Assembly: GCA_023101885.1 (NCBI GenBank)
Contig: JALPQD010000627.1
Span: 952,220 to 1,016,219 of the forward strand
Length of the DNA: 64,000 nt
DNA from: Typhlomys cinereus
Lineage: Eukaryota; Chordata; Mammalia; Rodentia; Platacanthomyidae
Reading direction: 5' to 3'
The notes below the pieces were generated by a model that had not been told where the DNA came from, searched no databases, and was given only the letters and a program-made list of their open reading frames with translations. Shown piece after piece: positions 11,516 to 21,169 of the stretch. A program made the position numbers and the translations under genes. The stretch's first letter is position 1. The number at the start of each line of letters is the position of its first letter.

Positions 11516-13846
11516 TAAATGTCTCTTGTTTCCTTTGTTAGGTTTATACTGAGGTATTTCATTTTTTTAGGGACTATAGCAAATGGAATTTTTTTTTCTC
11601 TCAGGGCTTTTTCATTTCTTTCATTCTGGGCATATTGGAAGGCCACTGATTTTTGCATGTTTATTTTGTATCCTGCCACCCTGCTGAACTCCTGTATTAG
11701 TTACAGGAGCTTCCTGGTGGAGTTTTCAGGATAACTCAGGTATATGATCATGTCACCTACAGATGGAGATAACTTGACTTCTTCCTTGCTGATTTGAATC
11801 GCTTTTATCTCCCTCTCTTGTCTTATGTCTCCTGCTAAGATTTCAAGTACAATATTGAATAGAAGTGGTGAGAGTGGATAGCTTTGTCTAATCCCTGATT
11901 GAAGCAGGAATGCTTCAAGTCTTTCACCATTGAGTATGGTACTTGCTGTAGGCTTTTTGTATACAGCTTTTATTATATTGAAAAAGTTTCCTTCCTTTCC
12001 AAACATCTCTAGGGTTTTGATAATAAAGGGCTGTTGGATCTTTTCAAAAGCTTTTTCTGCATCTGTCGAGAGTATCATGTGGTGTTGGATTTTGGACTGG
12101 TTTATATGGTGAATTACATTTGCTGATTTGCATATGTTGAAACAACCTAGTGTGCCTAGGATAAAGCCTACTTGATCTCCGTGAATGTTCTTGATATGTT
12201 CTTGAATCCGATTTGCTAAGACTTTCTTGAGAATCTTTGCATCTGTGTTCATCAAAGAGATTGGCCTATAGTTTTCTTTTTTAAGTGCATCTTTATTAAG
12301 TTTGGGAATTAAGACAATATTAGCTTCATAGGAAGACTTTGGTAGTGTTCCTTTCTTTGCTATTTAATGGAACAGTTTAAGGAGTATTGATGTTATTAGC
12401 TTCTTAAATATCTGGTAGAACTCTGTGCTGAATCCATCTGGTCCAGGACATTTTTTGGTGGGAAGATTACTTCATTGATTTCCTCATATGTTATAGGACT
12501 ATTTAAATAATTCAAAACTTCCTGATTCAATTTTTGGTAAGTTGTGCTTACTTAGGAATTCATCTATTTCTTTTGTGTTGTCAAATTTCACAGAGTATAA
12601 GTTTTTGAAATATGACATTATAATTCTCTGAATTTCTTGGGTATTAGTACTGATAACTCCATTTTCATTTCTAATTTTGTTAATTTGGGTTTTCTCTCTC
12701 TTGCTTTTGGTTAATTTAGTTATGGGTGTATCAATCTTACTGATTTTTTCAAAGAACCAGCTTTTTGACTGGTTGATTCTCTGTATCGTTTTCCTTATCT
12801 CAATTTCAGATATTTCTCCCCTGATTTTTCTAATCTCTTTTCTTCTACTTCTTTTGGGATTGGATTTCTCTAATGTCTCTAAAGCTTTAAGCTGCATTGT
12901 TAAGTTATTTATTTGTGATGTTTCTATATTTTTGATATAAGTAGTAAGAGGTATGAACTTACCTCTTAGGACAGCTTTCATTGTGTCCTAAAGATTTTCA
13001 TAAGTTGTATTTTCAGTATTGTTCACTTCCAGGAAATCTTATATTTCCTTTGTAATATCTTCCTGAATTCAATTCTCATTCAGCGTCATAGTGTTTAATT
13101 TCCAGGAATTAGCATATTTTCTGTTGTTTGTTTTGTTGCAGATGTCAATCTTTAGACTATGGCCGTCTGATAGGTTTCGGGCCAGAACTTCAACTTTCCT
13201 CCATATGTAGACATTCGTTTTGTTGCCCAATATTTGGTCTATTTTGGAGAAAGTTCCATGTGGTGCTGAGAAAAATGTGTTTTCTTTCTGCATGGATGAA
13301 AAGTTTGATAGAAATCTGTAAGGTCCATTTCAGTAAAAATTTGATTAATTTCCAATGTGTCTCTGTTAAGTTTTTGACCTTTTGATCTATCCTATGCGGT
13401 GTTGGGTGTTGAAATCCCCAAGAATTATTGTTTGTGGATTGATTTCTTGTTTTAGATGCTGTAGTGTTTGCTTAATGAATGTGGACGAGTCCGTATTAGG
13501 TGCATATATGTTCAGTATTGTGAAGTCTTCCTGGTGAATTGTACCTGTGACTAAAATGTAGTATCCATTTGTGTCTCTTATGATTTTTTTTAGTTTGAAG
13601 TCCACTTTGTCCAATAGCATAATAGCTACCGCTACCTGTTTCTTGGTTCCATTAGCTTGCAGAATTTTGGACCAGCCTTTAATTTTAGAATGTACTTATC
13701 TTTTGTGGTGAGATGAGTTTCCTGAAGGCAGCAGATTGAGGGTTGTGCTTTTTAATCCAAACTTGTAACCTGTGTCTCTTGATTGGTGAGTTAATTCCAT
13801 TGACATTTAATGTTATAATGGAGAAATTACTTTTAATTCCTGACAT
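11516..13846 (-). pseudogene. L1-2 ORF2, N-terminal part (endonuclease and RT), broken
   Basis: Minus strand, from the ORF2 ATG at 13844-13846 down to the L1-3 insertion point. The endonuclease region (about 13620-13070) and RT region (about 12490-11700) are both recognisable in separate frames, for example 12499-12981 and 11701-12255. The latter contains the CPLSPLL-type box in altered form. Frameshifts occur near 12480, 13060 and 13390. Together with 3670-5144 it would make one ORF2 gene, now inactive. Confidence 0.86.
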
Positions 13847-13903
13847 ATTTTGTGTTTAGTGGCTTCCATAAGTGTATTATTTAACTTGTAGGTTTTGGTG
13901 GCA

Positions 13904-15303
13904 TTATACTTCCCTTCTGTCCTCCTGGATATTCTTGTTCTTATCTTCAACCTGGAGTATCTTTTCTAGCACTTTTTTTCCAAAAGCCATTCATTGTTCT
14001 TCATCCATCGAGCTGGGTTCTAACTGTGAGAATTCTTTAGCATATATTAGAATTTTCATTGTTGGCTTTAGTTAGACTTAAGATGCTATACTGACAGGAT
14101 GGAGCCAAGGGGAGTGCAGGAAGAGCAAAACTGAAAACAACAACAAACCATTATTCAGAACACCAGAGACCCTGCATTAATCACCTGGAACCAGACCAGC
14201 CAAATCTCCCCCCATCCTAAAGCTCAGGGAACATTGGGGAGGAGGGGGCGGCAAGATTATAAGAGCGTAAAGATGGGGTGGTCAAACACTATGCAAGTTA
14301 ATCCACACAAGTTAGGGCTGCAGTAGCCATAATCATACTTTGCATAACCTGTGCAGTGACTGACATGTCAATGACCCTCTCAAAGTCTTTTTCTAGCACT
14401 ATTTGAAGGCCTGGTTTGGTAGACATGTAAGTGCCTTCAAGTTTTTTTCATGCTGGAAAACTTTTCTTTCTCCCTTGATCATGACGGGTATATCAGCCTG
14501 GGTTGACATTTTTGCTCATTCAATATTTGAAGTACATCTCTCCAAGCTCTTCTTGATTTTACTGTATCCATTGAGAAATCATTTGTTATTTTAACAGGTT
14601 TACCTTTAAAAGTGACTTGTTTTTTTTTCCCTTGAAGCTCTCAGCACCATTTCTTTCTCTTGAATGTGGAGTGTTTTAACCATTATTTGCCGTTTCTATT
14701 TTGAGTTTCTATTTTGGTCATATCTGTTTGGGGTGTGGAATGCCTCTTGTATATTGATGGGCCTCTCTTTTTTTAGATGAGGAAAGTTTTCCTTGATGAC
14801 AGTTTGAAAAATTTCCTCAGGTGTGGTATTTTGGGATTCTTGCTCTGGTATTCTATGAATATGCATGCTAGGCTTCTTCAGGGTGTCCCATAACTCTTGC
14901 ATATTTCTCTCAAGTATCTTTTTGGCTTTAACAACCTCTTCCATTGAGCTGGTTAATACTCCCACTTTGTCTTCAAGGTCTGAAATTCTATTTTCTGCTT
15001 TGTTTGTTCTGCTGATAAGACTGTTGAGTTCTGGGTTGAGGATAACTTGTCTTTTAGTTCAGTTTAATTTAAGTCCTCCCGAATTTCCTCTTTCATAGTA
15101 TTGATCATGGTAATGATCATGCTTTGAAAGTCATTATCTTGGGTCAGGCTGTCTTGGCTATTTTCTGTGGATTTGTTCTGGTTGGAGTCTATTATTACAG
15201 GGTTAATTATTTCAGTGGGAGATTTGTTTTCTTGAGTTTTGTTTCTCATGAATTTGCACTTTGACTTGGGCGTTGTTGTTTTATCTCTTAAGGCCTTTTT
15301 CAA
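13904..15303 (-). pseudogene. L1-2 ORF1, interrupted and shortened
   Basis: Minus-strand ORF1 from the ATG at 15303 to the stop at 13904-13906. The N-terminal piece (15064-15303) and the coiled-coil/RRM piece (14696-14965) are readable. About 100 bp of the coiled-coil region near 15060 is missing compared with L1-3. The gene is split by the small insertion at 13974-14388. Confidence 0.82.
13974..14388. mobile_element. Small chimeric L1 fragment in L1-2 ORF1
   Basis: Flanked by the 12-bp duplication ttttctagcact (13962-13973 and 14389-14400). The first 110-120 bp (to about 14090) are not L1 that I can recognise. The rest is sense L1 3'UTR (compare 10895-11190) that ends without a poly(A) tail. 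The real TSD argues for a retrotransposition event, but the missing tail and the foreign first part are unusual. Confidence 0.75.
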
Positions 15304-16021
15304 TGTCTGCTTGTTTTTGACTGAACTGATTTAGTTAGTATCACTACTCTTGGGCAGTTAATATTAGTGTTTGCCTTGGTGTTGGTTACGCTTGTTGTTG
15401 TTGTATTTCCTAGATGAGGCTATTAGACCATTAGTACAAGGGGTGGGTGGGGGGTCAATATTAGTATGGTAGTGCACTTTTACATTTTCATACCTCGTTG
15501 AAATGTGAGGGTGAGTGATATAGTCCTTGAAGTTATAAATGTTTTGGGGGTGGCTATACGGAAAAGTTACTCTATAGTAACTAATAATTGAAAGGAACAG
15601 GATGGTAAAAAGGGGGTTTACTTATCTTTCAGACAGATGTAGAGAATCTCTCCCATGTGATAAGATGAATTTAGGTGATTTCAGATGTGTGGCCTTTGTC
15701 CCTTAGAGCTTTGCTTGGGTGTTCATTGGATTATTGAATTCTGATAAGCAGAGCATCCTCCCTGGAGTGGGGCACAGTGTGTCCTGGCTGGACCACTGGA
15801 GTCCAGGTTGGGGGGAGTGAAAGTGGTGGAGGTGTTGTGGGCAGGTGCAATTAACCTGGGGACCTGGAGTGTGGCCCAGGGGTCCTCCCCCACTTGGGGC
15901 AGCGCCTGCTCCAACTGTCTCGTGGGGGGACCTGGGACCAGTGGGTTACCTGGACCTTGGGGGTGACCAGGCGATGCTTACCTGAGGCTCAGTGTGTCCA
16001 GGCTGAGCAAGCAGAAGGGAA
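15304..16021 (-). promoter_or_regulatory. L1-2 5'UTR (antisense), second promoter type
   Basis: Antisense of the 5'UTR type also seen in sense at 19220-19695 and 41880-42300. The outermost part (about 15760-16020) is GC-rich, with tandem-like blocks containing the complement of a caggtaagc donor-like word near 15980. It ends exactly at the TSD with L1-1. It is unrelated to the CpG-rich 5'UTR of L1-3. No gene. Confidence 0.78.
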
Positions 16022-16968
16022 GTCTCTAAAACTTTAAGCCCATTCATAGTTATTTACTTGCGATGTTTCTATTTTTTTGATATTGACATTGAGAGCTATG
16101 AAATTACTCTTAGGAGAGCTTTCAATGTGTCCCAGATTTTGATATATTATATTTTTATTATCATTTACTTCTAGGCAATCTTGACTTTCTTTTATGATTT
16201 TTTCCTAAACCCATTTCTCATAGTGTTTATTTTCAAAGGGTTAGTGTACTTTCTGCTGTTTTTTGTGTTGTGGATATCAAGCATTAGACCATGGTGGTCT
16301 GACAGGATACAACCTATAATTTCAACTTTCCTGTATATGTCAACATTTGTTTTGTGTTCCAGTATGTGATCTATTATAGAGAAAGTTCCATGGGATGCGG
16401 AGAAAAATGTGTATTCCTTAATGCTTGGATGAAAGGTTCTGTAGAGATCTGTATGGTCCATTTCAGTAAGCGTTTGTTTTAATTATAATGTGCCTCTTTT
16501 GAGTTTTTGGCCTCTTGATCTATCCCATATTGAGAGTGTGGTATTGAAATCCCTGAGGTTTATCTCTTATGGATTGATTTCTTGTTTTACACGATGTAGT
16601 GTTTCCTGAATGAAAATGAATGAGCATATATTAGGAGTGTATATGTTCAGTACTATGAAGTCTTCCTGGTGCATTGTTCATGTGACTGAACTCTCTTTAT
16701 GGTTTTCTTTGGCTTGAAGTTCACTTTGTCGGATATCATCATTGTTACTCCTGCTTGTTTCCTGGTTCCATTAACTTTAAAGAATTTTTGAAAAGCCTTT
16801 TACTTTTAGAATGTGCCTAACTTTTGTGATGACACATTTTTCCTGAAGGCACCAGATGGTTAGGTTTTGATTTCTAATCTATGTTTGTAACCTGTATCTT
16901 TTAATTGGTAAGTTAATTCCATTGACATTTAGTATTAAAATGGAGAAATTACTTTTAATTCTTGACAT
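16022..16968 (-). pseudogene. L1-1 ORF2, N-terminal (endonuclease) part
   Basis: The continuation of L1-1 ORF2 after the L1-2 insertion. Minus strand from the ORF2 ATG near 16966-16968. The piece at 16192-16461 reads as the endonuclease C-terminal half, including the SDHHGL motif. Several stops and frameshifts are present. Its first 12 bases are the right copy of the L1-2 TSD. Confidence 0.82.
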
Positions 16969-17016
16969 TTTTTGTGTTTAGTGGCTTCCATAAGTGTATT
17001 ATTTAGCTTGTACGTT

Positions 17017-18437
17017 TTAGTGGAATTGTACTTCCCTTCTGTCTTCCTGGATATGCTTGTTCTTTTCTTCAAGCTTGAGCATCTTTTCTAGCATTTTTTG
17101 AAGGACTGCTTTGGCATTCATATAAGTCTTCAACTTTTCTTTATGGTGCAAAATTTTTCTTTCACCCTGGGACATGACTGATAGTTTTGATGGGTATATC
17201 AGCCTGGATTGACATTTGTGCTCATTCAATACTTGAAGTAGTTCTCTCCAAGCTCTACTGGCTTTTACTATTTTCACTAAAAAATCTTTAGTGATTTCAG
17301 TATGTATATCTTTAAAATTAACAATTTTTTTCTCTTGAAACTTTGTAATTTCGGTTTGCACTGTACGTGTAATGCTTTTAATATTATTTGCCATGGTGAG
17401 TTTCTATTTTGGTAATATATGTTTGGAGTGCTATATGTTTCTCGTATTTGGATGGACATTTTGTTCTTTTTTATTTTTTTATTCGTAGTGTATTTTATCC
17501 ACTCACAAAAACTTGATAGATACCCCATTCCCCTCCTCCTTCCCTGCACCCCTCTCTCGATCCCCTTGCTCCCTCCCCGCTTTTCCCCTTCCTTTCCCCC
17601 CTCCTTCCCTTTCTCACAGTGCCTCCTACCCACATTCGTGGAGAATACTTTACTGTGCATGTCAAACTTCCCTTTGGGTCCTCCTCTCTGATGAGGTGTA
17701 AGGACTCAGTAGCATTGCCTAGAGCTCTTTCTTGTGTTCCCCTTTAGTATAGGAACATTATTGTGGCTATTAATCCCTTGCCTCTAAGGATCCTAGGCGT
17801 GTGCTCCATGTTAGACTTGGGAGGGGGGAGTCAATGATATGTTGGTCATTGCACAGGTCATGCAAAGTCCTATTATGATTATTTTGGCAAGTGCCCAGGA
17901 TGGAAAGTCTGTGAGCTTAACCAGATGTCTCATTACTTACTTGCAGTACTTGATAGTGGCCTATTTTCTCTGCTGTAGCATGATCCACTCTCTTCTTGTT
18001 TCTGGTGGGGCCCTCCTTCCCCTTCCCTCCTGTTTATAATTCCACACACCCACTTGGCCTGGACACTGGAGGTCACCCTGTTTCTCAGGTAAATCCCACC
18101 AACCCCCAGGTCACCTGCTCCTCCCAGATCCTCCCACCAGCCAACCTGAGCAGCAACCAGGCTGCCCCAGGCTTAGGTGGGCCACTAGGCCACGCCCCAG
18201 GTCCCAAGTGGAGCATGCCACCATCTACATCAGCCCCTCTGCCTTGCAGACCACCTGCCCACTCGGGACTCTCACGGTCATCCTGTTTCTCATGTAAATC
18301 CCAACAGACATTTCTTTCTTTAGATGTGAAAATTTTTTCTTTTATGAGAATTTGAAAATTTTCCTCATATATGGTATTTTGGGATACTTGTTCTTGTATT
18401 CCATGAATATGCATGTTATGCTTTTTCAAGGTGTCCA
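17017..18437 (-). pseudogene. L1-1 ORF1, split and 5'-truncated
   Basis: Minus-strand ORF1 C-terminal and RRM regions (17017-17394 is readable) and, beyond the insertion at 17470-18306, a short further stretch at 18322-18437. The element then ends and unique sequence begins, so the coiled coil and 5'UTR are absent. Confidence 0.78.
17470..18306. mobile_element. Chimeric L1 insertion: antisense 3'UTR joined to sense 5'UTR monomers
   Basis: 17470-18045 is antisense L1 3' end: T-rich tail, then C-rich tract 17517-17620, then 3'UTR. At about 18046 it switches to GC-rich sequence like the sense 5'UTR of L1-6. This part holds two monomer boundaries with caggtaaatcc at 18087 and catgtaaatcc at 18292, a 205-bp period. 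The insert is flanked by gacattttgttcttt (17455-17469) and gacatttctttcttt (18307-18321), 13 of 15 identical. The opposite orientation of the 5' part fits twin priming on an internally shortened L1 RNA. Confidence 0.75.
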
Positions 18438-18803
18438 TCTTAATGTCTTCTTTACTTTATGCTCATTCTCATAGAATAATGCTGATAAGTATAGAATTCA
18501 ATAAAATGTATAGATATTATTTCAATGACATTTCAATGAGCAGGAGCATATGCTCCATGGAGATGATATTATCAATACAGCTTTGGGATCACTGATCCTG
18601 AGGTCTTTAACATTAATAACAAAATTTCTCCCCCTTTTTTATATGAAAAGGGAGGAATATTTCTTTGTTTAAACTATGTGAGTACACAGCCACAGGCAAC
18701 TTCAAAATGATTGTGGCAATTGGATTGAACAGTCAGAACTAGATTTCCCTATGAAATTCAATTATCATATCAAATAAGTATGAGTCTTTAGGTTGGGTTT
18801 TGT
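18438..18803. other. Unique sequence between L1-1 and L1-4
   Basis: AT-rich non-repetitive DNA with no ORF or family I recognise. It joins to 26223 if L1-4 is removed. Confidence 0.7.
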
Positions 18804-18809
18804 CTTTCT

Positions 18810-19695
18810 GTGGAGGACCTGGATCCTGACCTGGGCCAACTTCCTGCTCCTCAGGTAAAGCACCTAGACCATGCCTCAGGATCCAGGTCATCTGCACACC
18901 ACACTAGCCACTCTGCCTTTCTGTCCTGGACCAGGACCAGGGCTGATTCCCTGCTCATCAGGTAAGCCCCTTAGAACACACCCCAGGCTCCTGGTCATCG
19001 GAGTGCCCCCAGCCTGCCTCTCTGGTACTGGAGAAGGTCTCTCAGCCATACCCCAGAGCCCATGTCATCTATGCACCTCACTAGTAGCCAGCCCGCCTTT
19101 TTAGTTCTGTGGAAGGCTTCTAGGCCATGCCCCAAACTCCAGGTTTTCTGTACTCCCCACTAGCCACTCTGCCTTTATGCCCCAAAACCATATTGGGGCA
19201 GACACCCTGCTCCTCAGAATTCAACAGAGTCCAGGGAAAATCAAAGCAAAAAGGTAGGAGCCAACACCATTCATCTGAGGTCTTCTATAATCATCCCATC
19301 ATATGGAACAGATTCTTCACATCCAGCTCTGAGATAAGCAAATCATTTTTACCATCTCATTCCTCTCAATTATTTCACACTGTAGCTTAACATTTCCATA
19401 CAGCCACCCAAAATCACATACAACTTCAGGGACTATACCATTCACCCTCACATATCACCAAGACAGTAAAACTAAAAAGTGCACTAGCATACTAATTTTC
19501 AATCTCTGTCTAATACACTCAACTTAATTGATGTACAAACACTTCAATAGTCTCATCTAGGAAATAACACCAATACCAGACAAACATACCCAACTCCAAG
19601 AAAAACTAGTTTAACTGCTCAAATATAGTAATATCATCTAATTCAGTGCATCTAAAACACACAAAAACAAAAAGAAGCTCCTAAGAGGTAAAATA
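18810..19695 (+). promoter_or_regulatory. L1-4 5'UTR with about 107-bp monomers
   Basis: GC-rich tandem blocks to about 19220. The donor-like word caggtaa recurs with gt at 18855 and 18962, a 107-bp period. At least two further diverged blocks follow, each built around gcctcag/gccact words. After 19220 the 5'UTR is AT-rich and matches 41880-42300 in L1-6. Promoter function is inferred from position. Confidence 0.72.
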
Positions 19696-21105
19696 AAAAT
19701 GACTAGGTCACAGCACAAATTCATGAGAAACAAAAACCAAGACCAAAAGTCTTGTACCTAAAGAATGAATGCCATAATGATGATATCCAACCAGAACAAA
19801 CTCACAGAAAATAGCCAAGAAAACCATTCCCAAGATAATGAATTTCAAAGACTGATCCTTACTATGATCAAAACAATGAACAAGGAAATCCTGGAAGAGT
19901 TAAATATCTGCATAACCACTTTGAACAGGAACAAAACTGGCACTTGGAGGAAATGAGAAAAGCAGTTTAAGAAACAAAGATAGGCATAGAGCAGTTAAAA
20001 CAATCTCAAGCAGAGTTTAAACTGACCTACAAGACAAGCTATCTTCAACCCAGAACTCACTAGATTGTGTTTTCAGCAGAACTAATGAAGCACCAAATAG
20101 AATATCAGATCTTGAAGATAAAGTGGAAGAACTCACCAGTTCAATCAAAGACATTGCTAAAGCCAACAAGATACTTGAGAAGAATATCCAAGAGTTATGG
20201 GACACCTTGAACCAGCCTGACATGTGCATTCATGTAATACCAGAAAAAGAATACTAAAATATCACACCTGAGGAAAATTTTCATATTATCATAAAGGAAA
20301 ACTTTCTACATCTAAACAAAGACAGGCCCAATACAAATACAAAACATTCCACACCTCAAACAGAAATTACCAAATAGAAACTCGCCATGGCAAATAATAG
20401 GCAAAACACTACACATACGCTGACATTTTCAAGAGAAAAAATAAGTCTCTTTTTTTATACATTTTTATTATTATTTGTGCTCATACAAACTTAATAGGTA
20501 GACCAGTTCCCATCCTCCCTCCTCCTCCCCCCAAACCCCTTGCTCCCCCTCCCCTTCCTCCCTATCTCCCAGTGCCTCTCCCCCAATTCCCAGAGAGTCC
20601 TTTATTGTGCATGCCTGACTCTCCTCTGGGCCCTCCTCTCCGATGATGTACAAAGACCCAGTGGCATTTCCCTGAACCCTTTCCCGTGTTCCCCTTAAGC
20701 ATAGGAACACTACTGTGGCTGTCAATACAGGTGAGGGGTTGGGCTGGGACGGGCTATCTCACTCACTCACCTGGGAGCTGGTGGAGACGGTGCAGAAGGG
20801 GAAATAAGTCTCTTTTAATGGTTAATCTACTAAAATAACAAATGAGTTTTCCAGTGGAAACATTAAATGCCAGAAGAGCTTGGAGAGACATACTTCAAGT
20901 ATTAAATGAACACAAATGTCAATCCTGGCTGATGTACCTGGCAAAACTATCAGTCATGATCAAAGGTGAAAGAAAAAATTTTTACCACAAAAACAAGTTG
21001 AAGCCTTATATGAACACAAAATCAGGCCTTCAAATAATGCTACAAAAAATACTCAAGCTTGAGGAAAAGAACAAGCATATCCAGGATGACAGAAGGGAAG
21101 TGTAA
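19696..21105 (+). pseudogene. L1-4 ORF1, decayed and interrupted
   Basis: ORF1 sequence beginning near the ATG at about 19696. The N-terminal part is readable at 19765-19956, the coiled coil and RRM follow to about 20440, and the C-terminal domain is at 20842-21105. It is split by the L1 fragment 20454-20801 and holds many stops and frameshifts. No protein is made. Confidence 0.8.
20454..20801 (-). mobile_element. 5'-truncated antisense L1 with 75-bp foreign 5' end
   Basis: Flanked by the identical 15-bp TSD aaataagtctctttt (20439-20453 and 20802-20816). From the T-rich tail through the C-rich tract (20510-20585) to about 20725 it is antisense L1 3'UTR. The remaining 20726-20801 is GC-rich and not 3'UTR. 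It contains ccaggtgagtgagtgag on the minus strand, which resembles an exon/splice-donor boundary. It may be another L1 5'UTR monomer type or transduced sequence. Confidence 0.8.
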
Positions 21106-21169
21106 TACCACCACAAACTAGAAGCTAAATAATACACTTATGAAATGCACGAAATACAAAAAATATCAG

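Larger units (their letters stand above)
2641..16021 (-). mobile_element. L1-2: full-length antisense LINE-1, inserted in L1-1 and itself split
   Basis: Begins at its poly(A) end (T-rich run from 2641) and runs backwards through 3'UTR, ORF2, ORF1 and 5'UTR to 16021. Flanking duplication: gtctctaaact at 2630-2640 and gtctctaaaact at 16022-16033, one base of difference. Removing L1-2 rejoins L1-1 ORF2 seamlessly. Subtracting the two insertions it carries (5145-11515 and 13974-14400) leaves about 6.6 kb, the expected size of a complete L1. All ORFs carry stops or frameshifts. Because L1-3 is inserted into it, it is older than L1-3 and younger than L1-1. Confidence 0.9.
1..18437 (-). mobile_element. 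L1-1: outermost antisense LINE-1, interrupted three times
   Basis: Antisense L1 whose own sequence survives as 1-1087, 1702-2640, 16034-17469 and 18322-18437. Bases 1-62 match the antisense L1 3'UTR seen in sense near 11280-11345. At about 66 the sequence jumps into the C-terminal part of ORF2, so roughly 1.7 kb is deleted there. It then reads backwards through ORF2, stops at 2640 and resumes exactly where it left off at 16022, reaching the ORF2 start near 16968. It continues through ORF1 and ends inside ORF1 near 18437, where unique DNA begins (5' truncated). Its poly(A) end lies left of the window or is lost. It is riddled with stops and frameshifts and is the oldest layer of the nest. Confidence 0.85.

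Noticed and set aside
18438..18803. Possible first exons of the V2R gene upstream of L1-4
   Set aside because: No extracellular-domain motif, open frame or donor site recognisable.
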